Both the position numbers and the translations under genes were made by a program. The notes under the pieces were generated by a model. That model was not told where the DNA came from. It saw nothing but the letters and a program-made list of their open reading frames with translations, and made no database searches. Shown piece by piece: positions 33,913-41,863 of a stretch of DNA of 64,000 bases; the first letter of the stretch is position 1, and every line of letters begins with the position of its first letter. The stretch is from Donghicola eburneus (lineage in GTDB: Bacteria; Pseudomonadota; Alphaproteobacteria; Rhodobacterales; Rhodobacteraceae), in assembly GCF_900115865.1 (NCBI RefSeq), contig NZ_FOXY01000001.1, positions 1-64,000 of the forward strand, in the 5' to 3' direction.

Positions 33913-35142
33913 ATGGCTGACACGCTCATTTCCGTTGATCTTAGCGAAAGCCCGCACACCAACGAGAACGTGCATAACCGTTGGCATCCGGACATTCCGA
34001 TCAACGTCTGGGTCGAGCCCGGCGATGATTTCAAGATCGAGACCTATGACTGGACCGGCGGCCAGATCAAGAACAACGACGACGCTGCCGACGTCCGTGA
34101 TGTGGAGCTAGAGCAGGTCCACTATCTGTCCGGCCCCATCGGGGTCAAAGGCGCAGAACCGGGCGACCTGCTGGTGGTCGAAATTCTGGATATCGGTGCC
34201 AAAGAAGAGATGAACTGGGGCTTTAACGGCTTCTTTTCCAAGCAGAACGGCGGCGGCTTTCTCACTGAGCATTTCCCCGAAGCCCAAAAATCGATCTGGG
34301 ATTTCCATGGCATGTTCACGTCTTCGCGCCACGTGCCTGGTGTGAATTATGCCGGTCTGATCCACCCCGGCCTGATCGGCTGTCTTCCTGACCGCAAAAT
34401 GCTGGATATGTGGAACAGCCGCGAAAAGGCCCTATTTGACACCAATCCAGAGCGTACGCCGCCTTTGGCTGCTCTGCCCAACACCCAGTCCGCCCATATG
34501 GGCGCATTGAAGGGCGAGGAACGCGACAAGGCTGCAGCCGAGGGCGCTCGCACCGTGCCGCCGCGGGAACATGGCGGCAACTGCGATATCAAGGACCTGA
34601 GCCGCGGTTGTAAGATCTATTTCCCCGTCTATGTGGACGGCGCGGGTCTTTCGATGGGCGATCTGCACTTCAGCCAAGGCGACGGCGAGATCACCTTCTG
34701 TGGTGCAATCGAGATGGCGGGCTGGCTGCATCTGAAGGTGTCGCTGATCAAAGAGGGCGTCAGCAAATACGGTGTGAAAAACCCGATCTTCAAACCATCG
34801 CCCATCGCGCCGAAATACGATGATTATCTGATTTTCGAAGGTATCTCTGTCGATGAGGCGGGCACCCAGCATTATCTGGACGTCCACGTCGCCTACCGTC
34901 AGGCCTGTCTAAACGCGATCGAGTACCTGAAGAAGTTCGGATACACAGGGGCGCAGGCCTACGCGATCCTCGGGACCGCGCCCGTCCAAGGACATATTTC
35001 GGGCGTGGTGGATATTCCGAACGCCTGTGCAACTCTATGGCTCCCGACGGACATCTTTGATTTCGATGTCAAACTGGGGCCCGACGGGCCGACCAAGTAT
35101 CTCGACGGATCGATCGACATTCCGTTGGCGCCGGATCTCTGA
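33913..35142 (+). CDS. fmdA: Formamidase (acetamidase/formamidase family)
   Basis: A 409-residue enzyme of the FmdA/AmdA family that hydrolyses formamide, and less well other short amides, to formate plus ammonia in the cytoplasm. Diagnostic stretches include NRWHPDIPINVWVEPGDDFK, GPIGVKGAEPGDLLVVEI, PGVNYAGLIHPGLIGCLPD and REHGGNCDIKDLSRG. The length matches the family (about 410). AAGGAGG precedes the ATG. Its place 27 bp after urtE ties the transporter to amide use; urease genes are not in the window. Confidence 0.93.
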   Translation: MADTLISVDLSESPHTNENVHNRWHPDIPINVWVEPGDDFKIETYDWTGGQIKNNDDAADVRDVELEQVHYLSGPIGVKGAEPGDLLVVEILDIGAKEEMNWGFNGFFSKQNGGGFLTEHFPEAQKSIWDFHGMFTSSRHVPGVNYAGLIHPGLIGCLPDRKMLDMWNSREKALFDTNPERTPPLAALPNTQSAHMGALKGEERDKAAAEGARTVPPREHGGNCDIKDLSRGCKIYFPVYVDGAGLSMGDLHFSQGDGEITFCGAIEMAGWLHLKVSLIKEGVSKYGVKNPIFKPSPIAPKYDDYLIFEGISVDEAGTQHYLDVHVAYRQACLNAIEYLKKFGYTGAQAYAILGTAPVQGHISGVVDIPNACATLWLPTDIFDFDVKLGPDGPTKYLDGSIDIPLAPDL

Positions 35143-35212
35143 CCACCACTCCAAAGCCAAGGTTGCTGCGCCTCGCGCGCAGCAGCCACCAACCGTCCCG
35201 AAAGGAATTCAG

Positions 35213-35542
35213 ATGCCCTATTATGATTACCTCTGCGAAGATTGCGGTCCCTTTACCAGTCATGCGCCGATGTCTGTGTTCGATCAGCCCTGCAGCTGCC
35301 CCACATGCGCGGCAGACGCGCCGCGCGTTCTGTTCACAGCGCCCAAGATTGCTGGCATGGACAAAGGCCGCCGTACCGCATTCGAAACCAACGAACGCGC
35401 GCAGCACGAACCCAAGCGCAGCGGTCATGGGGCTGGATGCTCGTGTTGTTCTGGATCATCCAAAAAGTCGTCCGGTACGCTCTACCGGCCTGATGGGTCC
35501 AAGAGTTTTCCGGCCAAGCGGCCTTGGATGATCTCGCACTGA
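35213..35542 (+). CDS. fmdB: FmdB-family zinc-ribbon protein
   Basis: A 109-residue protein starting MPYYDYLCEDCG, the hallmark of the FmdB/CxxC regulatory-type zinc ribbon, with a second Cys knuckle in CSCPTC. A further Cys-rich stretch, CSCCSG, and a basic C-terminus follow. An AAAGGAATTCAG ribosome site decides the start; the frame is open further upstream into fmdA. FmdB was named for a putative regulator of formamidase in Methylophilus; relatives are widespread and their exact role is unproven. Confidence 0.85.
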   Translation: MPYYDYLCEDCGPFTSHAPMSVFDQPCSCPTCAADAPRVLFTAPKIAGMDKGRRTAFETNERAQHEPKRSGHGAGCSCCSGSSKKSSGTLYRPDGSKSFPAKRPWMISH

Positions 35543-35753
35543 CGCGGTGGGCCACTTCACGATCCCGAGATGACGGGGGCGAGCAGCGCATTTCGGTCTT
35601 GGAAAACAGGCCCCTGACAAGGACGCGATATAAAATGTGAAAAAGTGCTGGAACTATCCGTTCTGCGACACGTTCGACCGTAACACACTGTGCAGACAAG
35701 GTTTTTGTCCTCACCGTTTGATTTGGTTTGAACTCTGTTCAAAGGCACTTTTC

Positions 35754-36131
35754 ATGTCGATTACACAAAATTCCTACCGCTTCGGGGCCGTGCTGACGGT
35801 CGCCGGCGGGCTGGCTGGGGCTGCGGTCGCGCTCTATGCCTATCTCACCCCTTTGACTGGTATTAATGGCTCGGCTGGCGCGCTGCTCGTTATTGTATCG
35901 TCGTTGCTCGTGGCCGGAGCGGGGCTGATCATTGCTCTCATTGCCTCGCGATTTGGCCGGAATGTTCTGCGTGTTCTGACCGGTTTGGGTATTCTTGGTA
36001 CCGCGCTTGCGGCGGGCTTCTTGCATCAGCCGATGTTGATCCTTGCGATGGTCGTTGCGGCCATCGGTCTGATCTTGGACTGCATGCGTCCCGCGCGCCG
36101 CGCAAGCCTAATGGAAGGAGCTTTGCTGTGA
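35754..36131 (+). CDS. Small membrane protein, equivalent to the N-terminal domain of quinoprotein glucose dehydrogenase
   Basis: A 125-residue protein with four hydrophobic segments (FGAVLTVAGGLAGAAVALYA, ALLVIVSSLLVAGAGLIIAL, LTGLGILGTALAAGF, LILAMVVAAIGLIL). Its stop overlaps the GTG start of the PQQ dehydrogenase by 4 bp. Membrane-bound GDH-type enzymes normally carry such helices as a fused N-terminus that anchors the enzyme and contacts ubiquinone. Here the domain appears to be a separate gene. The start at 35754 is preferred over in-frame upstream starts because the N-terminus then resembles a cytoplasmic lead. Confidence 0.7.
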   Translation: MSITQNSYRFGAVLTVAGGLAGAAVALYAYLTPLTGINGSAGALLVIVSSLLVAGAGLIIALIASRFGRNVLRVLTGLGILGTALAAGFLHQPMLILAMVVAAIGLILDCMRPARRASLMEGALL

Positions 36132-38065
36132 TCCGTTTCACCTTGCTCCTGACAAGCGCGCTGGTTGCGGGAGTTGCTGCACAAGCGCAAACCGAGCGCA
36201 CTGCCCCGCTGGTGCCCGAAACCGCCACATGGGACGGCTTCCATGGACAGCTGAATGCGCAGAAATATTCGCCTCTGTCGCAGATTACGGCGGACAATGT
36301 GGATCAACTGGAAAAGGTCTGGGAGGTGCATACCGGCGACCTCTCCGACGGCACCGGCGATCTGGCTGCGACCGTTTGGTCTGCGACGCCGGTTTTCGCC
36401 AATGATACTCTGTATATCGGTACGCCATTTTACCGCATTCTGGCGCTTGATCCTGCAACGGGCGAGGAAAAGTGGAGCTTTGACACCAAATCCACGCTAG
36501 AGCCGCTGACCCAGCCTGCCATCAAGAACCGCGGTGTGGCCTATTGGGAGGCCGATGAACCCATCGAAGGCGAGGCCTGCCAGAAGATCGTATACCTTGG
36601 CACGATGGACGCACGTCTCTTTGCGGTTGATGCAGACACGGGCGAGCCCTGCTCCGATTTCGGCGAGGATGGCGTGTTCGACACCAACCAGTACAACACC
36701 GTCAACGCGCGCTTCCCGACCTCTCTGTTGCAGCCCCCGACTGTCGTGGGCAACCACGTGGTGCTCGGGTGGGCCGGATCGGACTGGGATTGGGCCGAAG
36801 CTCCTCCGGGCGCGGTCTTTTCGCTAGACCCGCAGTCGGGCGAATTGCAGTGGACTTTTGAAACACTGCCCGAGGATATTCGCCAGCAGACCGGCACAGC
36901 GAACGTCTGGACGGCCATGTCTGCAGACGAAGGGGCAGGGCTGGTCTATTTGCCCATCGCATCGCCCTCGCCAAATTATTGGGGCGGCAATCGGACCGAA
37001 GAGATCCCCTACGCCACCTCAACCACCGCGCTTGATCTAGAGACCGGAGAGGTTGTCTGGTCGCGCCAGTGGGTGCACCACGATATCTGGGACTATGACA
37101 TCAACTCTGCCCCGACCCTGATGGACATCACCGTTGATGGCGAAGAAATCCCCGCATTGATCCAAGCGACCAAGCAGGGCTTTCTCTTTGTGGTGAACCG
37201 CCTCACTGGCGAAGATGTCTGGCCCATCGAAGAGCGACCCGTGCCCGGTGGGGACGGCACGATTGAGGGCGAGGTCTACGCCGAAACCCAGCCCTTCCCG
37301 ACCAAGCCTGCGCCCCTTCTGGACCAGTCGCATAAACCGGACGTCTGGTGGATCGCGGACGCGGTGAGCCTAGGGGGCTGTTCCAAGCTGTGGGATGATT
37401 TGTGGTACGAGGGCATGTACACCCCGCCGACGCTCAATGGCAGCGGTGTATTCACCTATCCCGACAGCTCGGGCGGTGTGCAGTGGGGCGGTGTGGCCTT
37501 TGACCCAGAAAGCCAGACGGCCATCGTGAACTTCTCGCACATTGTTCAATACATCCAGCTTTACACCCGCGAGGATTACGATCAGCAGACCGAAGGGGCC
37601 ACCAACGGCGAAGGCGGCTTTCACCCGCAGACCGGCGCGCCCTATGGCATGTCTTTGAAAACAGCGTTGAACTGGGCCGGAATGCCCTGCTGGGAACCGC
37701 CTTATGGCGAGATTGCCGCCATCGACATGGGCACCGGCGACATCAAATGGCGTCGGCCCATCGGGTCCTCGCAGCGCTATGGGTTCTACATGCCCGAAAG
37801 CATGGGCTCGCCCACCATCGGCGGTCCGGCTGTGACGGCGGGCGGCGTGATCTTTATCGGGGCAACCATGGACGCCAAAGTCCGCGCCTATGACGAGGCC
37901 ACTGGCGAAGAGCTGTGGGAAGACATCGTCGAGGCCCCTGCCGTATCGATCCCCGCAGTGTATGAGCACGAAGGGCGCCAGTACGTTGCCTTTGTCGCGG
38001 GCGGAAACACGATCCTGAAGGATCAGGTCGGCGACCAGATCGCGGTGTATGCCCTGCCCGAGTAA
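36128..38065 (+). CDS. PQQ-dependent dehydrogenase, glucose/quinate/shikimate type, periplasmic
   Basis: A 645-residue eight-bladed quinoprotein. The GTG start follows AAGGAG. A cleavable signal (IRFTLLLTSALVAGVAAQAQ) replaces the membrane anchor. Tryptophan-docking repeats include DPATGEEKWSFDTKS, DLETGEVVWSRQW and DMGTGDIKWRRPIG. MYTPPTLNGSG followed by GGVQWGGVAFDPESQ is typical of the membrane-GDH branch. It oxidises a sugar, polyol or cyclic alcohol and passes electrons to ubiquinone, probably through the membrane protein encoded just upstream. No cytochrome domain and no pqq genes are seen here. Confidence 0.88.
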   Translation: MIRFTLLLTSALVAGVAAQAQTERTAPLVPETATWDGFHGQLNAQKYSPLSQITADNVDQLEKVWEVHTGDLSDGTGDLAATVWSATPVFANDTLYIGTPFYRILALDPATGEEKWSFDTKSTLEPLTQPAIKNRGVAYWEADEPIEGEACQKIVYLGTMDARLFAVDADTGEPCSDFGEDGVFDTNQYNTVNARFPTSLLQPPTVVGNHVVLGWAGSDWDWAEAPPGAVFSLDPQSGELQWTFETLPEDIRQQTGTANVWTAMSADEGAGLVYLPIASPSPNYWGGNRTEEIPYATSTTALDLETGEVVWSRQWVHHDIWDYDINSAPTLMDITVDGEEIPALIQATKQGFLFVVNRLTGEDVWPIEERPVPGGDGTIEGEVYAETQPFPTKPAPLLDQSHKPDVWWIADAVSLGGCSKLWDDLWYEGMYTPPTLNGSGVFTYPDSSGGVQWGGVAFDPESQTAIVNFSHIVQYIQLYTREDYDQQTEGATNGEGGFHPQTGAPYGMSLKTALNWAGMPCWEPPYGEIAAIDMGTGDIKWRRPIGSSQRYGFYMPESMGSPTIGGPAVTAGGVIFIGATMDAKVRAYDEATGEELWEDIVEAPAVSIPAVYEHEGRQYVAFVAGGNTILKDQVGDQIAVYALPE

Positions 38066-38086
38066 CGCGCGTCTGATACAGGCGAC

Positions 38087-38126
38087 AGGCCCTTGCCTCC
38101 GACGTCGGGCAGGGGCCTTTGTTGTT
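38087..38126 (+). terminator. Terminator after PQQ dehydrogenase
   Basis: Arms AGGCCCTTGCC and GGCAGGGGCCT pair with one G-U, and TTTGTTGTT follows. It lies 22 bp past the stop codon, between convergent genes. Confidence 0.75.
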
Positions 38127-38129
38127 GGA

Positions 38130-40256
38130 TCAGACTTTGAAGTAGAATTTCGGCGTTCCGAACATGCTTTTCAGGCTGCGCGTGACCGGGGTTTTCTTTT
38201 CTTGACGCTTCAAGAAGAATTCGATGTCCGGAGGTTTGGGCAGCTCGACCTGCGGCAGTTGGGCGTCCAATTCCTCGGAGCTTTGGGCGTTGACCACATA
38301 GGACTCCAGATCAGCGGCTGAGATGGGTGTGTCGCCCTGCCGGATCAGGCCCACCAACAATACGCGCTCTGCGTCGGAATAGGCGGCATAGTCCGCGTGT
38401 TGATTGCGCAGGATCAGGTCAGCCATCATCGCGCGGTTGGCCGTGTCCACCAACATGCTGCGCAGGCTGAGCCCCGTGAAATTGGACCAGGCGGTCTTGA
38501 GAACAAACCCCATGGCTCCCTTGGAGGACAGCTTGTCGATCTCGACTTTCCCCAGCTTCTTCAAGCGCGTGTCCAGCTGAGCAACCATTGCGTCAAATCC
38601 TGACCCTGCCATCTGCGGCCATTCATGTAGATGGATCTCGGGGGTCAGGTCGCTGTCAGGCCCCGGATCAATGATGCGGACAGGTTCAGTCGCGCTGCTA
38701 CCCGACATGCCCAAGACGGCATTTTCTGGGTCCAGAACAAAGTGGCGCTTCAGAAACCATTGGCAGTTGCGCTGACCCAGAACGAAGTCGTGCTTGCGGA
38801 AACTTTCGTCCAAAAATCCGCCAAATCCACCGAGCAATCCGCAAGAAATCGCGCCTGCACCAATGCCGTCGGTCCTGCCGTCCGAGCCGCGCCGCGGCGT
38901 GATCATGAACCGCGAATGGACCTCGGGGTCTTGGGCTTGCAGAAGTTCAGCAGGTTTGAAGCGCGCTTGACCGACCAGCGTCTTTTGTAGTCGTTTTCCA
39001 ACGGCGGCGATCCCCAGCATCTTGAGCAGGCGCGGGGGGTCTAACACGCTAAAGGTATCGCCCTCGGGGAAGGGATCGACCATCAGAACCGCGCGGTGCG
39101 CCTCTTTGGCGGTGCGGGGGTTCGGGTCAAGTTGTAGCGCGCCGCTCGCGTCAGGCCCGCCCTTGCGGATCGCGTAACGGGCATAGGCAAAGGGTTCGTT
39201 GTCCACAGCGCCGCCATCCAGCGCAACATAGGGTGCACGCGTCTCGACCGCATTTAGGCCGAAATAGGGGCGGGCCGTGTATCGCGCGTCCAGATCGTAG
39301 GGCAGGGCGCCGCCTTGGCTGGTGCGATCAGGGCCGCCAAGCCCACCCATTTCCCAAGGGGTTGTGTCGATGACGCGCGGCGCGAGCGCCATTGGAAACG
39401 CCCCCGTGGCAAGGCTCGAAACCGTGAGCTTTGTCCAACCGCCGCCATTCGCGCTGTCCAGTGGCAAGGGCGACGGGGCGTTGCGCGGGTTCAGTCTGAT
39501 CCCTGTATCGCGCCAAGACACGAGCCACGGCGAGGGCAGCTGCGGGCCTGACCCCAAGCCTTCGACGCAGAAGTGCCGTACAATACCGTGCTGCGACATC
39601 TTGAAGGGCGCGTTGCCGCCAAAGGTCACCTCGTAGACCGTGGGATTGATCGCTGTCGTGGTCAGAAAGAGTTCGAGTTCTGAAGATAGAAAATCATAGC
39701 CGGCATCAGATGCGGTCCACGCCGGAATCCCGCCCACCGCGGCCTTGGCCACATCATCCAGGTGGTGACCGTTCAGGGCAGAGATCGCACCAGCCGCTTC
39801 TAGGCCCGCCGCCTCTTGGTCCAACGTCTTGCGATCGGCGTCGTCCAAATCCTCCATAGCGAGCAGGCCGGTTTTCGACCCTTCGTCCCACATTTTGATG
39901 TCTTGAACCCATGCTTTGTAGATGCGGTCCAGAACCAGTTTTGTTTCGCCGCCAGGATACGGCAGGGGTTGTGGCGTGTCCCAGTCCGGCGCGCCATTGC
40001 GGCCGACAGCCAACAGGTTTGTCGCAATCAGTCCGGCGCAAATGCCGCCAGCAGAGGCGCCCGAGATCGCTTTGACCATTACTTTGTGTTTGGGGCCGCC
40101 GGGCGTGCCGGCGCGTTTGTTGTGGGCATGCATCGCGCGCATCAGGTAGTCTACGACGCCTGCCGTATAGGCACCGGCAGAGATTGCACCCGCCATGGTG
40201 AGCCCGATGACAAAAACAGGCGTGCCCTCCGCGTCGCGGTCAAAATCGCTTTCCAT
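38130..40256 (-). CDS. Patatin-like phospholipase family protein
   Basis: A 708-residue protein. The patatin core lies in the N-terminal 400 residues: oxyanion-hole loop TMAGAISAGAYTAGV, nucleophile elbow GASAGG (Ser within GxSxG) and dyad Asp in DGGAVDNEP. The last 300 residues have no family I can name and are mostly helical. Such large patatin proteins hydrolyse acyl esters of lipids. No signal peptide is seen. The gene is single, convergent with the PQQ dehydrogenase and divergent from the TRAP operon. Confidence 0.85.
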   Translation of the reverse strand: MESDFDRDAEGTPVFVIGLTMAGAISAGAYTAGVVDYLMRAMHAHNKRAGTPGGPKHKVMVKAISGASAGGICAGLIATNLLAVGRNGAPDWDTPQPLPYPGGETKLVLDRIYKAWVQDIKMWDEGSKTGLLAMEDLDDADRKTLDQEAAGLEAAGAISALNGHHLDDVAKAAVGGIPAWTASDAGYDFLSSELELFLTTTAINPTVYEVTFGGNAPFKMSQHGIVRHFCVEGLGSGPQLPSPWLVSWRDTGIRLNPRNAPSPLPLDSANGGGWTKLTVSSLATGAFPMALAPRVIDTTPWEMGGLGGPDRTSQGGALPYDLDARYTARPYFGLNAVETRAPYVALDGGAVDNEPFAYARYAIRKGGPDASGALQLDPNPRTAKEAHRAVLMVDPFPEGDTFSVLDPPRLLKMLGIAAVGKRLQKTLVGQARFKPAELLQAQDPEVHSRFMITPRRGSDGRTDGIGAGAISCGLLGGFGGFLDESFRKHDFVLGQRNCQWFLKRHFVLDPENAVLGMSGSSATEPVRIIDPGPDSDLTPEIHLHEWPQMAGSGFDAMVAQLDTRLKKLGKVEIDKLSSKGAMGFVLKTAWSNFTGLSLRSMLVDTANRAMMADLILRNQHADYAAYSDAERVLLVGLIRQGDTPISAADLESYVVNAQSSEELDAQLPQVELPKPPDIEFFLKRQEKKTPVTRSLKSMFGTPKFYFKV

Positions 40257-40688
40257 CAGAAAAGTCCTTAAAAATATGGCGGATCAATAGTCGGATGGTG
40301 CGAAATTAATCGCCTGTTGGGAAGGATTATTCTGGAATTTGATTGTTGCGCTTTCATGCGGCACCGCTGCACTTCCTCCGCAGAAGAGGCGAGATTGATC
40401 GACCAAATAGGCTGGCCTACGACTCAGCTCACAGGCGAAACCCGCCAGCAAAGGCTCTGTGCTGCACTGCATCCTGTAAGTTTTTTATTTCGCTGCGTTG
40501 TCACTATACCACTGATCTTGCGTCGCTTTGTGCATGCGGCCCTGCGGCGTTATCGCTATCTTGTGCACGAAAAATTGATACCTGTTAAATTTTGTATACA
40601 AATTTGGTTGTGCTGCGTTACCTTCTTCGGTGTCGGCGGGGCGAGTGGAGGAGACTGGCCCCTTTGGCAAGCAAAGGGAGGAAATCAT
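40257..40688. other. Intergenic region between patatin gene and TRAP operon
   Basis: No gene is supported in these 432 bp; an open frame continuous with the TRAP binding protein is not coding-like and lacks a ribosome site. It contains an AT-rich promoter-like stretch (40560-40610) with the palindrome at 40591-40602. Confidence 0.5.
40591..40602. promoter_or_regulatory. TTTGTATACAAA palindrome upstream of TRAP operon
   Basis: A perfect 12-bp palindrome within an AT-rich block about 90 bp before the dctP-type gene. GTATAC-centred palindromes are common operators of GntR/FCD regulators, which often control TRAP transporters. No GntR gene is adjacent. Confidence 0.5.
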
Positions 40689-41786
40689 ATGACCAAAGTT
40701 ACGACACGGCGCGCCGCGCTGCGCACATTGGCGGGCGCAGGGGCTGCGACGCTGGCTGCACCCCATATCGCAGGCGCGCAGGCCAAAGGCACCAACTGGA
40801 AGATCCAGACCAGCTGGCCAGGTGGCGCGGGCCTTCAGATTTTCAAGGACTGGTGCGCCACCATCGAGGAAAAGACAGGTGGGGAGCTGTCCTTTACCCC
40901 CTTTGGCGCGAATGACGTTGTCGGCGACTTCCAACTTTATGACGCGGTAAAGAACGGCGTGCTCGAGGCGGTGAACCCCTTTACCATCTACGCGCAGGGC
41001 ATCATTCCGGCGGCGACCTTCTTGACCTCGATCCCGCTGGGATTGCGCAATCCCCACGAATTCGACGTTTTCTACTACGGCCTTGGCGGCATCGACATCG
41101 CGCGCGAACTCTATGCGGCGCAGGGTCTGCACTTTGTCGGCCCCGTCCACCACGGCCCGAACATCATCCACTCCAAGGTGCCGATCCGCTCGATCGACGA
41201 CTTCGCGGGCCGCAAGATGCGTCTGCCCGGCGGGATGGTTGCCGAAATCTTTACCGCGATCGGGGCCGAGACGACGGTTCTGCCTGGCTCTGAAATTTTC
41301 CCCGCACTGGAAAAGGGCACCATCGACGTGGCCGACTATGTGGGCCCTGCGGTCAACTACGCGCTCGGGTTCAGCCAAGTCACCGACTACATCGTCATGG
41401 GCCCTCCGGGCTTTATGTCGCTGTACCAGCCCGTGGACATCATGGACATCACCGTGGGCAAGGCCGCGTGGGACGCGCTGTCGCCCCAGATGCAGCAGTT
41501 CGTCGAAATGGAAACCCACGTCTACTCCGACATGCACCACGCTGCGATTCAGAAGGCGGACCAAGAGGCTTGGGGCAAGTTCGAGGCGGATGGCACCGAA
41601 GTCACCCGCCTGAGCCAAGACGACGTGGAACTGATGACCGAGGTCGCAGTGCCGATCTGGTACGACTACGCCAACCGCGACCCACAAGCGGCGCGGGTGT
41701 TCAAAATCCAGCTGGACTACATGATGTCCGGTTCGCTGGGCTACGTAGACCCGGCGCTGACGCAGGGGCTCGAACTGAAGCTCTGA
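40689..41786 (+). CDS. TRAP transporter substrate-binding protein (DctP family)
   Basis: A 365-residue periplasmic protein with a Tat-type signal (TTRRAALRTLAGAGAATLAAP) and GGGAGGAAATCAT before ATG. The body (IQTSWPGGAGLQIFKDW, GRKMRLPGGMVAEIFTAIGAE, PGSEIFPALEKGTIDVADYV) belongs to the DctP group close to lactate/pyruvate or 2-oxo acid binders (the RMPG/RLPG loop binds the carboxylate). The ligand is probably a monocarboxylate or keto acid, inferred from family. It is followed by a hairpin and the two membrane subunits. Confidence 0.88.
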   Translation: MTKVTTRRAALRTLAGAGAATLAAPHIAGAQAKGTNWKIQTSWPGGAGLQIFKDWCATIEEKTGGELSFTPFGANDVVGDFQLYDAVKNGVLEAVNPFTIYAQGIIPAATFLTSIPLGLRNPHEFDVFYYGLGGIDIARELYAAQGLHFVGPVHHGPNIIHSKVPIRSIDDFAGRKMRLPGGMVAEIFTAIGAETTVLPGSEIFPALEKGTIDVADYVGPAVNYALGFSQVTDYIVMGPPGFMSLYQPVDIMDITVGKAAWDALSPQMQQFVEMETHVYSDMHHAAIQKADQEAWGKFEADGTEVTRLSQDDVELMTEVAVPIWYDYANRDPQAARVFKIQLDYMMSGSLGYVDPALTQGLELKL

Positions 41787-41807
41787 TCGCGGAACAGCGC
41801 CCGACTT

Positions 41808-41837
41808 GCCGCCCGGAGATCATCCGGGCGGCCTTTT
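41808..41837 (+). terminator. Hairpin with T-run after TRAP binding protein
   Basis: Arms GCCGCCCGGA and TCCGGGCGGC are perfect, with a 5-base loop, followed by CTTTTG. It lies inside the operon and probably attenuates transcription into the membrane subunit genes. Confidence 0.75.
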
Positions 41838-41863
41838 GTCTGTCTCAATAAACGAGGAACGCC

